A stretch of 64,000 bases of DNA from Amphiura filiformis (lineage: Eukaryota > Echinodermata > Ophiuroidea > Amphilepidida > Amphiuridae): the NCBI RefSeq assembly GCF_039555335.1, contig NC_092636.1, positions 60,267,991 through 60,331,990 on the forward strand, in the 5' to 3' direction. Below, piece after piece: positions 11,560-25,200 of the stretch. Each line of letters starts with the position of its first letter. Position 1 is the stretch's first letter. The notes below the pieces were generated by a model. It had not been told where the DNA came from, ran no database searches, and saw only the letters and a program-made list of their open reading frames with translations. The position numbers and the translations under genes are program-made.

Positions 11560-11690
11560 AAACTAAAAATTTTAATAATTTGCCATAAAATGTGTATCCC
11601 GAATTTCAAAATATCAAAATTTTTTGATATCACAAGGACATTACTGTTCCATGCATGACAGTACAACTGTAAGGTCATTCAGAATGGGAG
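11560..11690. repeat. Relic of the 658-bp foldback family
   Basis: The words AATTTGCCATAAAATGTG, ATCAAAATTTTTTGATATCA and CATTCAGAATG occur in the same order in the right arm of the foldback element at 14067-14724. Only about 130 bases remain. Confidence 0.65.
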
Positions 11691-14066
11691 AGAGGCCAGA
11701 GGGTGTTTATTTATCACTCAGAAAAACTTTCAAAAAGATAGCTACATAACTGATGTGGGTTACAGTTAACACTACGATTACTATATCAAATTAACAGACA
11801 CCAACACTGTGTATAATAAAAATTCCTTTAAAAGGAATAGGGCGGGCAAATGAAAAATGTCAAGAGAAATGAAAGAATGAGTAAGTCAAGTTCACAATTA
11901 AAAACAGGGAAAATATGACACAACATCGATTTCCAATGGGGGAATAACACAAAACGTATAAACAAAGTTAAAAGAGTTTTTAACGTTTGTTATTCCCCCA
12001 TTGGAGGTTGTGTCATATTTTCCTTGATTTTAATCTTATCTATTGCTTATCCTTTGTTCTCTGCTGGTCAGTTGGAACAGATTTTCCCTGTTTTTTATAT
12101 TAACCCTTCACATCATAACAGAAGACGTTTTATGTTAACATTTTATATAAAACATTGTTATAAAACTTTTGTAGATAATAGTTATTTAAAACATTTTCGT
12201 AATCATACCTAGAGTTTTTTTTTTTATCATCAGATAGAAAGACTTCTGCTCATCTTCTCTGGTGAGACAACAGGGCTGGGGTATCTTTCCATATCAAAGT
12301 TTAAAAATCTGTCATATCAATTTCCTCAATATGTTGTTTTGATACAACTTATGAGGGGAAAAGTTTGATTTTACAATATTTCGATATTATTTTTTAACTT
12401 TGTAACTTTATTATGATTAACATAACTGTATTTCAAAGCGTCAAACTATATCATTATTTTGTCCCAACAAAATAATCCAGGGAATAAAATATTTATTCAT
12501 ATGTTTATTTATTTTATTCAACCTGGGCCATTTCTACTGGTGCACATGCATTCTAATAATTTGTCTATAATACCTTATACAAGCATCACTATTTGTCACA
12601 AGATTTGAAAAGTAAATGGCCTATGTACACACTGAACACAATGCACATACAAGCTGTATTTAAGTACATGCCGAAGCTATCAGTATAAAATGATATATAT
12701 GACCTTCACGATGCTATTAATTTAGCCCAAAGATTAGGAAAACTAGCAAAACTGGTGAACTGGTACTGTTCAAATAAAAACAACTGCAAATCTTGCTGCA
12801 ATTTCCAAATAGTATTTCTATTACTAAAATAATTATTTTTGTTATTTCTTTTAATACAAACACATTACTGCCTATGATGATTTTATCGTATTACTTACAT
12901 ATCAAAATCAAGTAATAATTACAAAACTCGCCAGTAAACTATCACCTCTGTGGGTGTTTGGGATATAACCGGCACGAATATTTTCTCAACACTGCGGCAT
13001 GTGAGAAAGTAGGTCAATAGTCAGAGAATACAGGGCGGTTGCGGCACGCCGCACCCGCCCAAAAATTCAGAGCATAGACCATTGCATGGTCTCAAAAAGA
13101 GGTATAAAAATGCAAAAATTTAGAAACAGCAATAAACAGTATAAGTGTGTTTATTAGGCTGGTCACTTCAGATGCATGTACCTTAATAGGCACACAAATA
13201 AAAACCAGTTCAGTTGCCCTCTACCACCTGCAACAAACTTGAAACTAGAAAGAAGTTTTTCCGTACAGTACAAAAGAATTCCAACCAAGATTTACTTGTT
13301 TTAAAACAAAAAAGAAATTCAGGATATTAAACTCATCTAAAACATTGGATATAACATTGAAATATCCCCATTGACATCTTATTAGGCTTTATTGCACTGG
13401 TAAGTTTATTCTACAGTTTTTTTTAAATATTTCTTTTAACAAAATCCAGCCACCACCCCTGCCCCAGAACGGAGGACAACCAATTGGGTTTCTTTGTCTA
13501 AAGGGAGGGTCGTGGTCTTCAGACAGAACAAAGAATTAGAGCAATGGAAATAAATACGAACACAAGATACAACTGTTTTCTATACCATGTTATTTCTTTG
13601 TCTTTTATTGACTTAGTCAATATCCAAAAATATTTACACTGTCTCATTAATTACATACAGATACATTTCATATACCTAAATCTTGCAAGAGAAGGGTGTA
13701 TGGAATTACATGCACAAGACATAATTATCAACACTGCATTAATTTAATACAGGAAAAGTTGAGAATCTAACTGCTTCTCTAAACCTGTACCTATAAAGAC
13801 AATAGTAGTTGTAAATATTCACAAAATGAAATAATTTAATACTGGAACTTTGTGGGTTTGTTTTCAACTTGGGTTTTGTTGCAACAGTTAATGTCCAACA
13901 CTCATTTTTGTGGGGTATATGACCAATCAATCTACTCCGGCAACAAATACTATACACATAGATTTAGGAATCTGTTACCCCCTCCCCCCCCCCCAAGTCC
14001 ACTATGATGGTACTCCACAAAAATGTGATTGGATTGTCACATAGTCAATGCAGTGAGCCATTTACC
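11691..14066. other. Intergenic, no gene seen
   Basis: AT-rich sequence with no conserved frame. It contains the hairpin at 11896-12034, several TTTATT words near 12486-12520 (AATAAA on the minus strand) and a C homopolymer run near 13984-13994. Confidence 0.6.
11896..12034. repeat. Hairpin, two 49-base arms
   Basis: The left arm contains GGAAAATATGACACAAC and CCAATGGGGGAATAAC; the right arm is its near-perfect reverse complement after a 35-base loop. It looks like a small foldback element. No target duplication was identified. Confidence 0.85.
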
Positions 14067-14724
14067 TTAAGGGAACTGGAATGAGCGTTTCGACAGTATT
14101 TTTTGTGGGACATGAGAGCACACCAGACCTATCGAATTGCATTCTGAATACGAAGAATGTCTTTCTGATATCAAATAATTTTCATTTTATGAAATTCACG
14201 ATATAATACAAATTTTATGACAAATTATAAAAATGTGATATTTTTCACATTTTTGAGATATAACAGTCCTCGAAGTAAATTTTATAAATTTAATGATATA
14301 TTCTTAAAGTGTATGTAGCTGGGAGGAAAAGCCGGCGATCAATTGAAAATTTTGACCTTTCATATTGAAGATATGGATTTTTTCCCCAAAAGACCTAATT
14401 TTTTTTGGTGTTTTGGGAAAAAAATCCATATCTTCAATACAAAAGGTCAAAATTTTCAATTGATAGTCGGCTTTTCATCCCACCTACATACACTTCAAAT
14501 ATAAATCATCAGATTTATAAAGTTTACTTCAAGTACTGTTAAATATCAAAAATATCAATTTTTAATGATTTGCCATAATGTGTTTTACATTGCAAATTTC
14601 AAAAAATCAAAATTATTTGATATCAGAAGGACGTTCTTCAGTATTCAGAATGCAATTCGATATGTCTGATGTGCTCTAATGTCCCACAATAAATACTGTC
14701 CAAACGCTCATACCCCTTCCTTAA
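14067..14724. mobile_element. Large foldback element (658 bp)
   Basis: Two arms of about 320 bases are inverted copies of each other around a centre near 14400. The outer ends share TTAAGG and ATGAGCGTTT; the inner arms share AAAATCCATATCTTCAAT. It has no coding capacity. Sequence differences between the arms show that the palindrome is old. Confidence 0.9.
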
Positions 14725-15111
14725 AAAGATTACTTTACGACACAGCAGATCCAGGGGTGCGGGAGGGTGCTAGCCCCTGTGAAATCTACAACAAATCTTG
14801 CAGATAAAATTTCTGGGTACCAGAAAGCAATTTTAACATTTCAACCAACTGATACTTTTAACATTTTTTATTCCTGAATCTGCCCCTAGTGCAACATAAT
14901 CATTTATTGAAAACAAAAAATCATAGAACCAGTATTATTTCAAAATGTCAATAATCTATATGCTATAAAGATGTTCTGCTCAATATGAGTAAAATTCACC
15001 AAGATATTTGAAGTTTTCACATGTAAGTTCTATTAATCATAATTGCTTAAAACTCTCTAATTAAATTACATAGCACATTAATGAATGATAGGCTTGGAAA
15101 CTTACTGTATT

Positions 15112-15600
15112 TATGGTATTCAACCTAATTAGTGCCCTCCTCCCCTAGTAAGCACCCCAGCACAAATTTTTGAGTGACACCTGTCTTTTCAATGCACCTG
15201 TACATGTAAACTAAATTCCATCAAATGTCTAAATAAAAGACCTCAGAACTAAAAGGAGGTTAATTCACATTGAGTGCATTTCACGATAAATGGTTTGTTG
15301 CAATGCAAGGAGGTGTTTCTGACAATGCAGTTTCAATGCTCTACAACTTTATTTCCCTATGAAATTTGCACAGAGGGTGTAGATAGCCCTTTGTAGCAGA
15401 AACGGACACAAACTTTTTTGACTTAACCTCTTTTTAGTTCTGAGGTCTTCAATTACCTTCTGAACCTTTCAGTTTAGGGTTATGATGGCATCACTGTATT
15501 TTGAATGTTTAAATTCCCATTTGTAACTTTCATTTCATAATTTTAATAAGCGCCCCCCTAAAATAACGTATCGGGGCACTATTTATATTGAATACTGTGC
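15112..15600. mobile_element. MITE carrying a nested MITE
   Basis: The ends share GTATTCAA and TAGTGCCC as inverted repeats of about 45 bases. A second hairpin element (15237-15449) is inserted inside. The borders of the outer element are approximate. Confidence 0.65.
15237..15449. mobile_element. Nested MITE with 27-base inverted ends
   Basis: The ends read AAGACCTCAGAACTAAAA inward on the left and its reverse complement on the right. No coding capacity. Confidence 0.85.
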
Positions 15601-15641
15601 TTATTTTGACCTTTACCTACAAGCAACTACATCTTTAACTA

Positions 15642-15923
15642 CAGTCTGTCCACATACATGTACAAAGTAAATATAGACCTCGGAAACTGGAGGTATGAGA
15701 ATAACTATTTCAGTGTAATCTGAGACTAGTTACTAGTCTCAGGTGTATGCGTGTGTAAATGCTTCTTTGGCAAACTAACTGCTGCGCGATTTGTAACTGC
15801 CAAGAGCACCACGCTCTTTTACGAGTCACATTTTTTTAACACACAGTGCGTGTGATACAAAGCATCGACCCCCGATGCCACTGTTGCCACACATTTGGTT
15901 TGTACTTCTATGTGGACAGACTG
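15642..15923. mobile_element. mariner-type MITE, TA target duplication
   Basis: Inverted ends CAGTCTGTCCACATA flank a 282-base element, with TA on each side (15640-15641 and 15924-15925). No transposase remnant is seen. Confidence 0.85.
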
Positions 15924-16008
15924 TAGCATTATTAATACATTTACAACACAGGACAACTGCAAAACAAAAAGGATCGGAATAAGGATATAAGTGAGGTAAT
16001 AATAAATG

Positions 16009-16182
16009 GGATATTCCAGTTGAAATCCATACACCCCCTATGGAAGACATGAACTTAATTAATCGTTTGTGAATTCCAAATGGGGTTACCTGAATAGGCG
16101 ACTCCATTTGAAACCTACACCCCTTGTGTGGGAGATTAAAGTAATGTCTTCCATAGGGGTGTATGGATTTCAACTGCAATAG
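16009..16182. mobile_element. MITE, CCAGTTGAAATCC family, copy 1
   Basis: The inverted ends read CCAGTTGAAATCCATACACC and share GGAAGACAT further in. The same family occurs at 16824-17014 and, interrupted, at 18150-18478. Confidence 0.85.
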
Positions 16183-16823
16183 CTAGCCACTGGGGTAAAT
16201 TATAGCATCAGGTGCAATATATAATAAATGCTGATATTGGTATTTCATCTGACAAAAAGTAAATAGATTTAAGGGAAATAAACATTAACATAACCATTAA
16301 TTTATTAATACAAAATAATGCACACTTTAAACATACTAATTATAATAATGCAGTGATGCAAATGGCCAATGCAATAATTGCAAATCCTGAATTCAATTCT
16401 CCATTGCTCATATGAATCTTGATTTTTTTACCTCTAAATATGTCACACATAATGAAAAACTTTCCGTATCAAAATATACAGCTTATTTAGCCAATGTCAA
16501 CATGTGGTCATCAGCAAAAACATTTTCTTAACATATTGAACACCTTTTAAGCTATTTGGTGCTTCACAGTATCACAGTAATGGAAAGAAAAGTACAAAAC
16601 TTTGTTATTGTTTTGGCACAGATTTTGAAAAATTGACAAGGTAAACATCAATCTATTACATATGACATACCTCAAACTTGATTGTGCATTACATGTGACA
16701 TATAATTGACATGTTAAGTTCAAGATGCATTATCGGCAACGGGCAAACAGAGAATTAAAGTGTGGCAGTATCAAATTTGCAAGTTGAATTATACTGCATC
16801 ATCCATTGAATTAGAAGATAACG

Positions 16824-17014
16824 GGCTATTCCAGTTGAAATCCATACACCCAGGTCATACACCTCCTATGGAAGATATAACCTTAATCTTCTACATAGGG
16901 AGTGTGAATTTCAAATTGAGATACCTGAATGGGTGACTCATTTGAAATCTACACCCACTAGGAGATTAGGTCATGTCGTCCATAGGGGGTGTATGGATTT
17001 CAACTGAAATGGCC
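16824..17014. mobile_element. MITE, CCAGTTGAAATCC family, copy 2
   Basis: Same ends and internal words as 16009-16182. The left arm carries a short extra segment after ACACCC. Confidence 0.85.
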
Positions 17015-17206
17015 GATTGCCAGTGGATCAACCAAGTACCTGTCTCAGTGGTCAATGGCAAGTGGTGGAACAGAAGCTCCAGACTGTAACCCAAATAGTT
17101 TTGGCAAGTGGAAAATATTAAGGTATGCATATAGCGCTATGTGAAGTGCTAGTCAGATGATTAAACTAGTGAGATCACATGCTAGACAACAAACCAAGAA
17201 CCATTT

Positions 17207-17418
17207 CCTGGTGCAGTGACTTCATCCTCTAGCATGCATTTCACTTTACTTGACATTGAATACAGCATTCTGTACATTTCGTTGGGCACAGCTTCAAGTA
17301 GCTAGCAGACGCTCAAAGCACTGGCCTACAAATGTATGCAAGCACACGCTTAAAGACACCGCATAGATACACAATCAAAACAGCTGCCTCAAAGCATTGA
17401 CGTCACTGCCATATCAGG
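17207..17418. mobile_element. MITE, GGCAGTGACGT family
   Basis: Degenerate inverted ends (GTGCAGTGAC on the left, GTCACTGCCATATC on the right). Its right arm resembles the left arm of the copy at 34015-34168, sharing GGCAGTGACGT and TCTTTAAG on opposite strands. Confidence 0.65.
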
Positions 17419-18149
17419 GTGAAAAATATTATAGGCCAATAAGCCATTTGCATCACTGACAGTAAAGTTACCAATAAATAAAGGGTATGATAGCACAGGA
17501 TAAATAAACATTGCCCGTTTATAAATTAGACTCAAGCACACCACAGGAACAAAAACCATTTACAAAATTAAGTATATATAACTTATGACATACATATTGA
17601 AGCTTTTTGTTTACAAAACTTGCTCAGTCCACCATTAATATGATTGGCTGTTTGGTTGTACTTTAACAGCAATATTATATCTCCCTAGGGCAAAAAAAAA
17701 AAAGGTTTATCTCTCAAACATTTTGCTTTTTTTTAAATGTACTTTATTTTTTCTTTGCATCTTTTTAGCCCACATTTTCTTGTTTTTTGCCACTATGCAG
17801 CGACTGTTGTTTTTTGTCTGTAAAAAAGCCCAGCCCATATGGCTACACACTAGGATGGCTTTCACATGATTTTGTTTTTGGCCTAAGTTGTATGGATTAT
17901 TGTTGTTTTGTACTCTTTTTACATATTTCAGAAATTTAATTTTCAACAAATTTACATAAAAATATTGCTTTGTTGACAACATATGCAATGCATAGAGTAT
18001 ATACAGTTGTGCATCCATTTGTAAACATCCGCCTCCGCATTCTTTTGTATTACTACAGAAGTGGTAATTTTCGTGACTGTGTTATTTTCGTGAATTTTGT
18101 GAAATTGACACCTCATAAATAAAAGTAATAGTGTATTGAAAGTAATTGA
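17419..18149. other. Intergenic, no gene seen
   Basis: AT-rich sequence. The minus-strand frame near 17707-18018 encodes a Lys/Asn/Gln-rich peptide that matches no family I recognise and looks like composition-driven open sequence. Confidence 0.5.
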
Positions 18150-18478
18150 CACACCCTGCATGGAAGATTAAAGTCATGTCGTCCACAGGAGATATGTGAC
18201 CATCCACCACGAAGTGGTAGTAAAGTCGGCTCTGGATCATTTTCAGTTTATTGCAGAATTTAAAAGAATGCACTTTCAGCTTTAAAATGACACCTCAACC
18301 AGCTTCATCGGACATCTGGAAGTGAAGTTATGGTTCATCAAAGGTCAAATTCCTACTTTATTTTACATAGAAATCCATATACTGTTTTTGATTGTATCTC
18401 AAAATGGAAAATGCCGACTTTACGACCAGTTTGTGGTGGATGGGCACATATATGGAATACAACTGGAATGGCCCAGTT
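18150..18478. mobile_element. MITE, CCAGTTGAAATCC family, copy 3, interrupted
   Basis: Right-arm words of the family (GGAAGATTAAAGTCATGTCG and, after the insertion, CAACTGGAATGGCCC) are separated by the element at 18200-18442. Only part of the family length remains. Confidence 0.65.
18200..18442. mobile_element. MITE nested in copy 3
   Basis: The inverted ends CCATCCACCAC continue to GTAAAGTCGGC on both sides with three mismatches between them. No coding capacity. Confidence 0.8.
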
Positions 18479-21070
18479 GCACAGATCATGATGATTGATA
18501 CAATGGTGACATTAGATTGGTGGACTGATCAACTTTGGAAAAGCATTCATCAATTAGTTTGAAAGAACTGGTATTGAATAAATAAACAAGTAACTGATAC
18601 AAGCAAACATACATGGCTAGGTAAATAATTATTATCAATAAATAACTGAATTTAAATAAAATCAGAACATGAGTTGTACCACTAGAATTTTAACAGTTAA
18701 CATGATTCCTAATAATACTAGGAAACCCTATACATAAGCTAATCTATATGTACCATTATATATTAGCTTGTACTACACATTAAATAAATGCCTACAAAGT
18801 AGTGTACACCAGTTGGGATGAAACCTACAAAAACGAATAAATCCGGAAAAGTTACATCTCTGTGCAGAGGTACATCATGAGATAACTATGATATGCTGGC
18901 TTACTTATTATGATTACAACAAGCCATAGTAGGAGAATAACTGTGCACACTACCTGACATACATGTGAATATTAATTGTTAATATTAATTTTTTTATCAT
19001 CACACAGTGTGTTGAGTATGTGACATGATCTGATCTACTCAAGTCATTTCTGTAATTTTGTATTTGACACATGCAAAATAAACACCAAATCAAACAAAAA
19101 CAAAAACACAGAAAGATATCAAATAGGCATTTTGAAATATCACTTCACTAGTCATTATGTGCCATGTTTCGGCATTGCATGCAGAGCTAAATATGGGCAA
19201 TAATATAATTTGCACTGAAAACTCACATTTTCAAATTGAAGACACTGGCCTAAGTAGATCACTTCATGTCACATGTCACTCATGTCTAAAAATATCTTGG
19301 AAGTAATTTCTTGAAATGCCCATGTACATAGATACCATAAGTTGTATATATAACATACGAATACAACATTCTGTACAAATGTCTTTGTTTCACTTTTGGC
19401 ACTGCTTTTACTTTTTGGCATCCTTTGACATTCAACTGCAATGTACACAATAACTTAACAATCTGGTTTCAATCTACCTAATCACTTCCTTAACACTTTC
19501 TTCCCTCATGGAGCCATCAGAAAAATCCTACTCCTTGGTCATGGCGCAAATGCGAGTGATGGAAAACATATTCAACAATTTATTTCTTCATACACATTCC
19601 AAATGATTATTCCCCATTCCTCATAAACAGTTTTTAAATTCAAGTCTACTGCACATCCAAGATGGCCGCTCATGGGTACTCATGGGAAGGGAATATTCAC
19701 ATTTATTGGTTTTGTGCAGGAAGTCAAAAGAACAGTATTTTTGAACCTTGATTTCACATCCATATGACTTGGTATATAAAGGGAATTATGGCAGGATATA
19801 GGAGATCTAGTTTTGGTCTACTTGGTGGACCATAACTGTTTTGAGGTATCGTGACATTTTATAACCAGCAAAAGGATAGAATAATGTATTTTGGTCACTT
19901 TTGTGAATCCATGTAAGCATTCTCTACATTTGTACCCAAACAAGTAACATACAAAGACATTTAAATTCCAAATATTAAACTTCATTCAGATTAATAATAC
20001 TAGGTGTAAATTATGTTATTTTAGAGCCTGTTTTAAATAAAACCGCGGTTGAAAATATCTTACTGTAACAATTTTACCAATTTCACTTTCCCACACACAG
20101 CCATTGTATAATTTAAATCGCTAACAGCATAACAGCATGCATAACAAGGTTCTACCTCCACTCTTATAACTTTGGTTCTGTGAAGGTATCTTCTTCAAAC
20201 TTGGCATCATTATACATTGGAATGTCACCTACACTAGCTAGGTTGCAAATGTATATTGATACCTTTTCCAAATTTTTGTCAGGGACCTCAGAACCAAAAT
20301 AAAATTTGATATACCGGAAACGGTAAAAACTAAAAAGTCGTAAACATTTAAATGAAAATATGTGTAGATCCATATTACGAGATTATGATTGATTTTGAGA
20401 CTAACAAAGCTTCTTCAAGTCTAGTCAAATGGACCCCTATTCTTAGCTGGTCAACATCATGGTAGCATGTTCAACAATGATCGACCAATACAATACCCTA
20501 AACATTGATCTAAAACAGGTTGCAACTATTAAGTTTCTGACTTTTATGAGTTGTCTTTTACATGTTTTAAAGGATTTTTTGTGCACTGTTATCTACAGCA
20601 CAATGACTCTTGTCTACTAAAATTTGATTCATATTTTACTGGTCACAGCATCAAATCCTGTGCGTAAAGTTAATCGCTCAGAGCATACACGCACCCGTAC
20701 AATGGCAATTTGTCAGCATGCTTGCAACACAACCTCAAAAAAGCACTGACATACTACCTGAACTTGAGGTTAACCAAAGTATAGTAAAGAGCCACTACAC
20801 CCTGCATTCTTTCTTATGTTCAAACCTATCCAACCAGGCCGAAGGCAGCAATTATGAAATGCAGATACAGGCAAAAATAGAAAATAATAAACATAAAGAA
20901 TATTGGCAATATATAAAGGCTTCCATTAAACTTTGTAACCAAGAACATGTACAAGGGAAGTAAATATTTCAGCATTATTGATTACATATTTACTACACCA
21001 TTTCCCCAAATTACTATTCATATCACAAAACTATGATATTTGCAGCACAAAGATATATATACTTATATAT
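18479..21070. other. Intergenic, no gene seen
   Basis: AT-rich with several short frames, none with family features, splice context or long-range coding bias. If klhl17 has a very long 3' untranslated region it could include this stretch, but nothing here proves transcription. Confidence 0.5.
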
Positions 21071-21491
21071 GTGACGTGTCATGTCAAAAGGAGACACTTT
21101 TGGGCAGGATCATAAATGGAAAAATAGCCAAAAATCTGCCCGGGTGATTTTTTCACAATTTCGGTTTGGTGCGAATTTGTGAGGTTATGTTAAAAATATT
21201 GTCTGATAGTTTCAGACCCGAATATAAATTAACTGGCATCTTGTATTTTTTAGGCATTTTTCAAGGTAATTCCTACTCTCAACATTGTCAATAATATTTT
21301 TAAAGGCCGATATCTCAATATCCAATTTTATAAAACCATAATTTATGAACTCAATATCTTCGCATAGGAATGTCCAATTACATTGGGGAAAACAGCATTG
21401 TGGAGCAAAATATCTCCATATTTAAGATACGTAAAAACCTCAAAATTAATTAACCTGCCCAAAAGTGTGTCCTTTTGACATGACACATCAC
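21071..21491. mobile_element. MITE with GTGA ends (421 bp)
   Basis: The inverted ends share GTGTCATGTCAAAAGGA and CACTTTTGGGCAGG. No coding capacity. It lies downstream of the klhl17 stop codon. Confidence 0.85.
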
Positions 21492-21781
21492 AAATACTCA
21501 CAGTGACTACAAAAGTTAGGTAGGTGTTTTTACAAGTGCAATACTGCCTTGTGTAACATATCAATGCTAACAGCTGTAAATAAGCCTGTTAAAATAGCAT
21601 GATGTTCTCATCAAATAAGGTTTCCTCAAGATCATACACTACCAGTCACTGTTATTGTGTGATAAATCATTGGGTGAATGCACACTGCATCCATTATTCC
21701 AATTGTTCAAATGCTACCTGTGACTGTCTCCAAGACAGTAGTTGGGGCTACAAATGTTCAGCGACTTAAGAACAAGTTCAC

Positions 21782-21787
21782 TTTATT
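21782..21787 (-). promoter_or_regulatory. Possible klhl17 poly(A) signal
   Basis: TTTATT on the plus strand is AATAAA on the minus strand, about 245 bases past the klhl17 stop. The hexamer is common in AT-rich DNA, so this is only a candidate. Confidence 0.25.
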
Positions 21788-22029
21788 TCAGCTAATAGTG
21801 ATGCAGATCTCGGTATGTCAGCGACATGAATCAGGTAATCCCTTATATGATACAGCGACTGGATTTAAATGCAAATAAAGGCTATCAAGAATGCCAATCA
21901 ATTAGCGATTGCTTAGCATGATAGGACCATTACAACAATCAAGTGTCACTACTCACAACTTCTCCTGTGTGAACATATCATCTCCACACTCACAGTAATT
22001 CTACTTGCAGCAAGTTGAAGGATACCTTT

Positions 22030-22243
22030 TCACACAAACAATTTGGTTGGTATACTTATTCTATGCATAAGTACATCACTTGCTGTAGCCCCTACACTGC
22101 TGCGTCTAGTCACCATATTGGATATAGTGGACCATTTACGTGTAGCTGGTTCATAGCGTTCCACACTGTTCAGGCTACTGCTACCGTCATTCCCACCTAT
22201 CACATAAATCATTCCATTCATAGATGTGGCATCATGTGTACTC
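22030..22243 (-). CDS. klhl17: klhl17 exon 9: kelch blade 6 and stop
   Basis: Begins GAGTACAC after ATTTCAG, completing RRSTHD. It contains YVIGGNDGSSSLNSVERYE and TRRSSVGAT and ends with TGA at 22030-22032. The last 16 or so residues differ from vertebrate KLHL17, as expected for this variable tail. Confidence 0.93.
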
Positions 22244-25200
22244 CTGAAATTACAACAATAAAAAATGTTTATGATTAATTGCAAGAATGATTTCACTTGA
22301 CTTTGTAATATTTTGAGATCATATTTACACATTTGTATCTCCTTCTTCATGAAGTTACCCAATGGTATAGTTTTTGTCCAGATTTCCCCTTTTTTTTTAT
22401 CATAAGTGCACTTACAGTTACATAGTTCCCTTTCTGGAAATAGTGCTTTCAACTTATAAATATATGTATAAGATATTTCAGAGCTTTCTTTGATGTTCCT
22501 ATGACCATGTCTTCCCATATCACAAAATCAGTTGAAATCTTACATTCCATTTAAGAAACATTGCTTTTATTCACAAATTTACTGATAAATCAAGTTGTCA
22601 ACATGCTATATACTCATTAATTCTTCCCACCTTGATTATTGCAATAGTCTTATATCAATCTTTGCATCCAAATTCATACATTATCCATACAAATTTGGGC
22701 AGCATGTCTTGTAGTTAATAGAAAACATTCACTACAGCCATTATTAAAATCTCTTCAATGGCATACTTTCAAATGCCTGCCCATTACATACCTTCTGACT
22801 GTCATAGATGGCAAGCTCTCCCATATATTCATCTCAGGGTTGTAACATTCAGCACTATTCAAACAGGTTGCCCCATCATTGCCTCCTGTCACATAGATCC
22901 TATCCTCTATAACGGACACACCCATGCTGCTACGCTGACTCAACATGTCACATACAGAGATCCATTTATTGGTCTTGGGGTCGTATCGCTCCACTGATGA
23001 CAGATGTGCTGTACCATCATATCCTCCGATAGCATATAGATAACCCCCTGGAAGTAATAAAGTCCATACAAAATTAATAACAAAAAATTATACTTTGTGC
23101 TAAAGCATAATCAGTATGCAAAGAGGTACCGGTATTTAATGTGTTGTCATGAATACTCTTTCAAAATTGTAAAATAATTAATAACAGACTTCTACACAAA
23201 GTTGCTGATCATAGTGACCCAATGCACATACCCTAGTCAACCCACAGTATTGGCCGTTTGCAAAAATCTAGCATCTTTCTACCAAAACGATGTTCTCCCA
23301 GCAAATACATGCACAAAAAGTGCATTTTTTTGGAGTGCTTTTCTAGCAACCGCCAGAAGACTCCTTTAAAGCGTATGCAGTTAATTACAGCATGTGTATG
23401 GAAAGTGTACGCACACACAACACACACTTTGCGGGTTGAACCTCATTTTGAGATAACTGTGTACGTGGTCAAAAACTCTGCAGCTAAAGTTTGTTCGAAT
23501 TATATAAGGCGGAAATTGTTCGGCTTTTGTAACTGCGCACATCAATAAAGTCCCAACTCACGATCGCGTAAATTAACATAAGTGTGCGACAGTCACGCAT
23601 TACGCAATGCACAACTAGCGTAAGCACTGTGCCCAACAGCGTGCATGCCATTCTTTATCAATACACGGTGTTATGAGTCTTATTTTTTCCACCTTATATA
23701 AGCTGAACAAACTTTGGAAGCAGCTTCTGCATGGCAAATTTGTATGGGTTAACATGACAGGAGAATATCAGCATTAAATACTTATGGATAGACTTGAACA
23801 AGAACAACCCTATCAAAATGCAGGATCCAATATACTAAAGAAATTGTTACTTTTAAAAGCTAACTGCACTGCTGAAAACTGTATCCATTTTAGTGCAAAT
23901 CAGTGACTTCAATAAGCTCATCTATGCAGAGTTTTAAAAACAAGATTCTGTAAACTAGAGTTTTATGTGAACACTTGTCTTGTGATATAAAGCAGTATCC
24001 AATACAAATTGCACAGAAATCATTGACTGAACTTGGCAGAAAGCAATATACCTCCTCAGATGATATTAAATTTCAAGTTATGTGATCATAGAACCATTAA
24101 TGATAACAAAACATTATATTTGATCCTACATACCAACAGCAGCTACTTTGGCATATCTCCTGCGAGCATTCATAGCAGCAATAGCACACCATTGGTTAGT
24201 GAGTGGATCATAGCGTTCTACTGTGTCCACACAGGATCCTCCATCATAACCACCAACAGCATAGAGTAAACCATCTAGTATGGCAATACCAACACAGCTT
24301 CTCCTGGTTCCCATAGATGCAACATCCTTCCATGTGTTTGTCTGTGGGTTGTAACACTCTACGGAGGACAGGTCATTGATGCCGTCATACCTGCAAATGA
24401 ACAGGATCAAAAATGTGTGTTTTTATGTGTTTAATGTGAATAACAAGGAATTATCTGATGTTTGCACAGGTTAAAAGAGTTGCATCTTTATGCTACACTT
24501 GGAAAGAATGGAAGATTTACTGAGTGTACAACATTGATCACTTTTACCCCACTATACTTGACTATGACACACTTTGACCTGCTTAAATTGGTTCAACAGA
24601 ATATTAATTGGTTTCTTTCTTTTATTTATCCACTTCATCTAGTTATATGAAAATGAGATTTTTATATTAAATTTTATTGCAAATACAATATTAAACTTAC
24701 TAAATATATAGCATTGCAAGTAAAAGAATAATTTGTGCATTAGGCGACGAAAAAAGAAAACCTTGTTCTACGGGCCCGACCGACCCAGATTTTGAACAAA
24801 TTGGGGAAAAAATGTTTCCTGTACAAATGAATGCCGACCCAAATTTCGGAAATTTCAGGAACAAATTTTTTTTGTATTTCCTCAAATTGCAAATTATTTA
24901 CATATTTTGGTGATTTTTGGGGTCATTTAAAAGAAAGAAAAAAAAAAAAAGGCAGACCGACAAACCCTAGTTGAAAGGTCCATCCGCCCGTAGAACATGG
25001 TTTCTTTTTTCGTCGCCTCATATAAGTAAGTATACCCTAGAAAACTGTAAAAGAGGAAGCAATGGAAGTATGCATGAATGATAGAACACACCCACCCCCA
25101 CATACACATACAACAGAAAGAAAGAGGAGGTCACTGAAAAAGAAATGATAAATATACTTACCCTCCTACAGCATAAATAATTCTATAGAGAGCTGCTACT

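Noticed and set aside
17707..18018. Lys/Asn-rich minus-strand frame
   Set aside because: AT-rich chance frame; no splice context, motif or recognisable domain.
20718..20963. Possible small gene of 81 codons
   Set aside because: No motif, no splice or promoter support, and no sign of conservation that I can assess.
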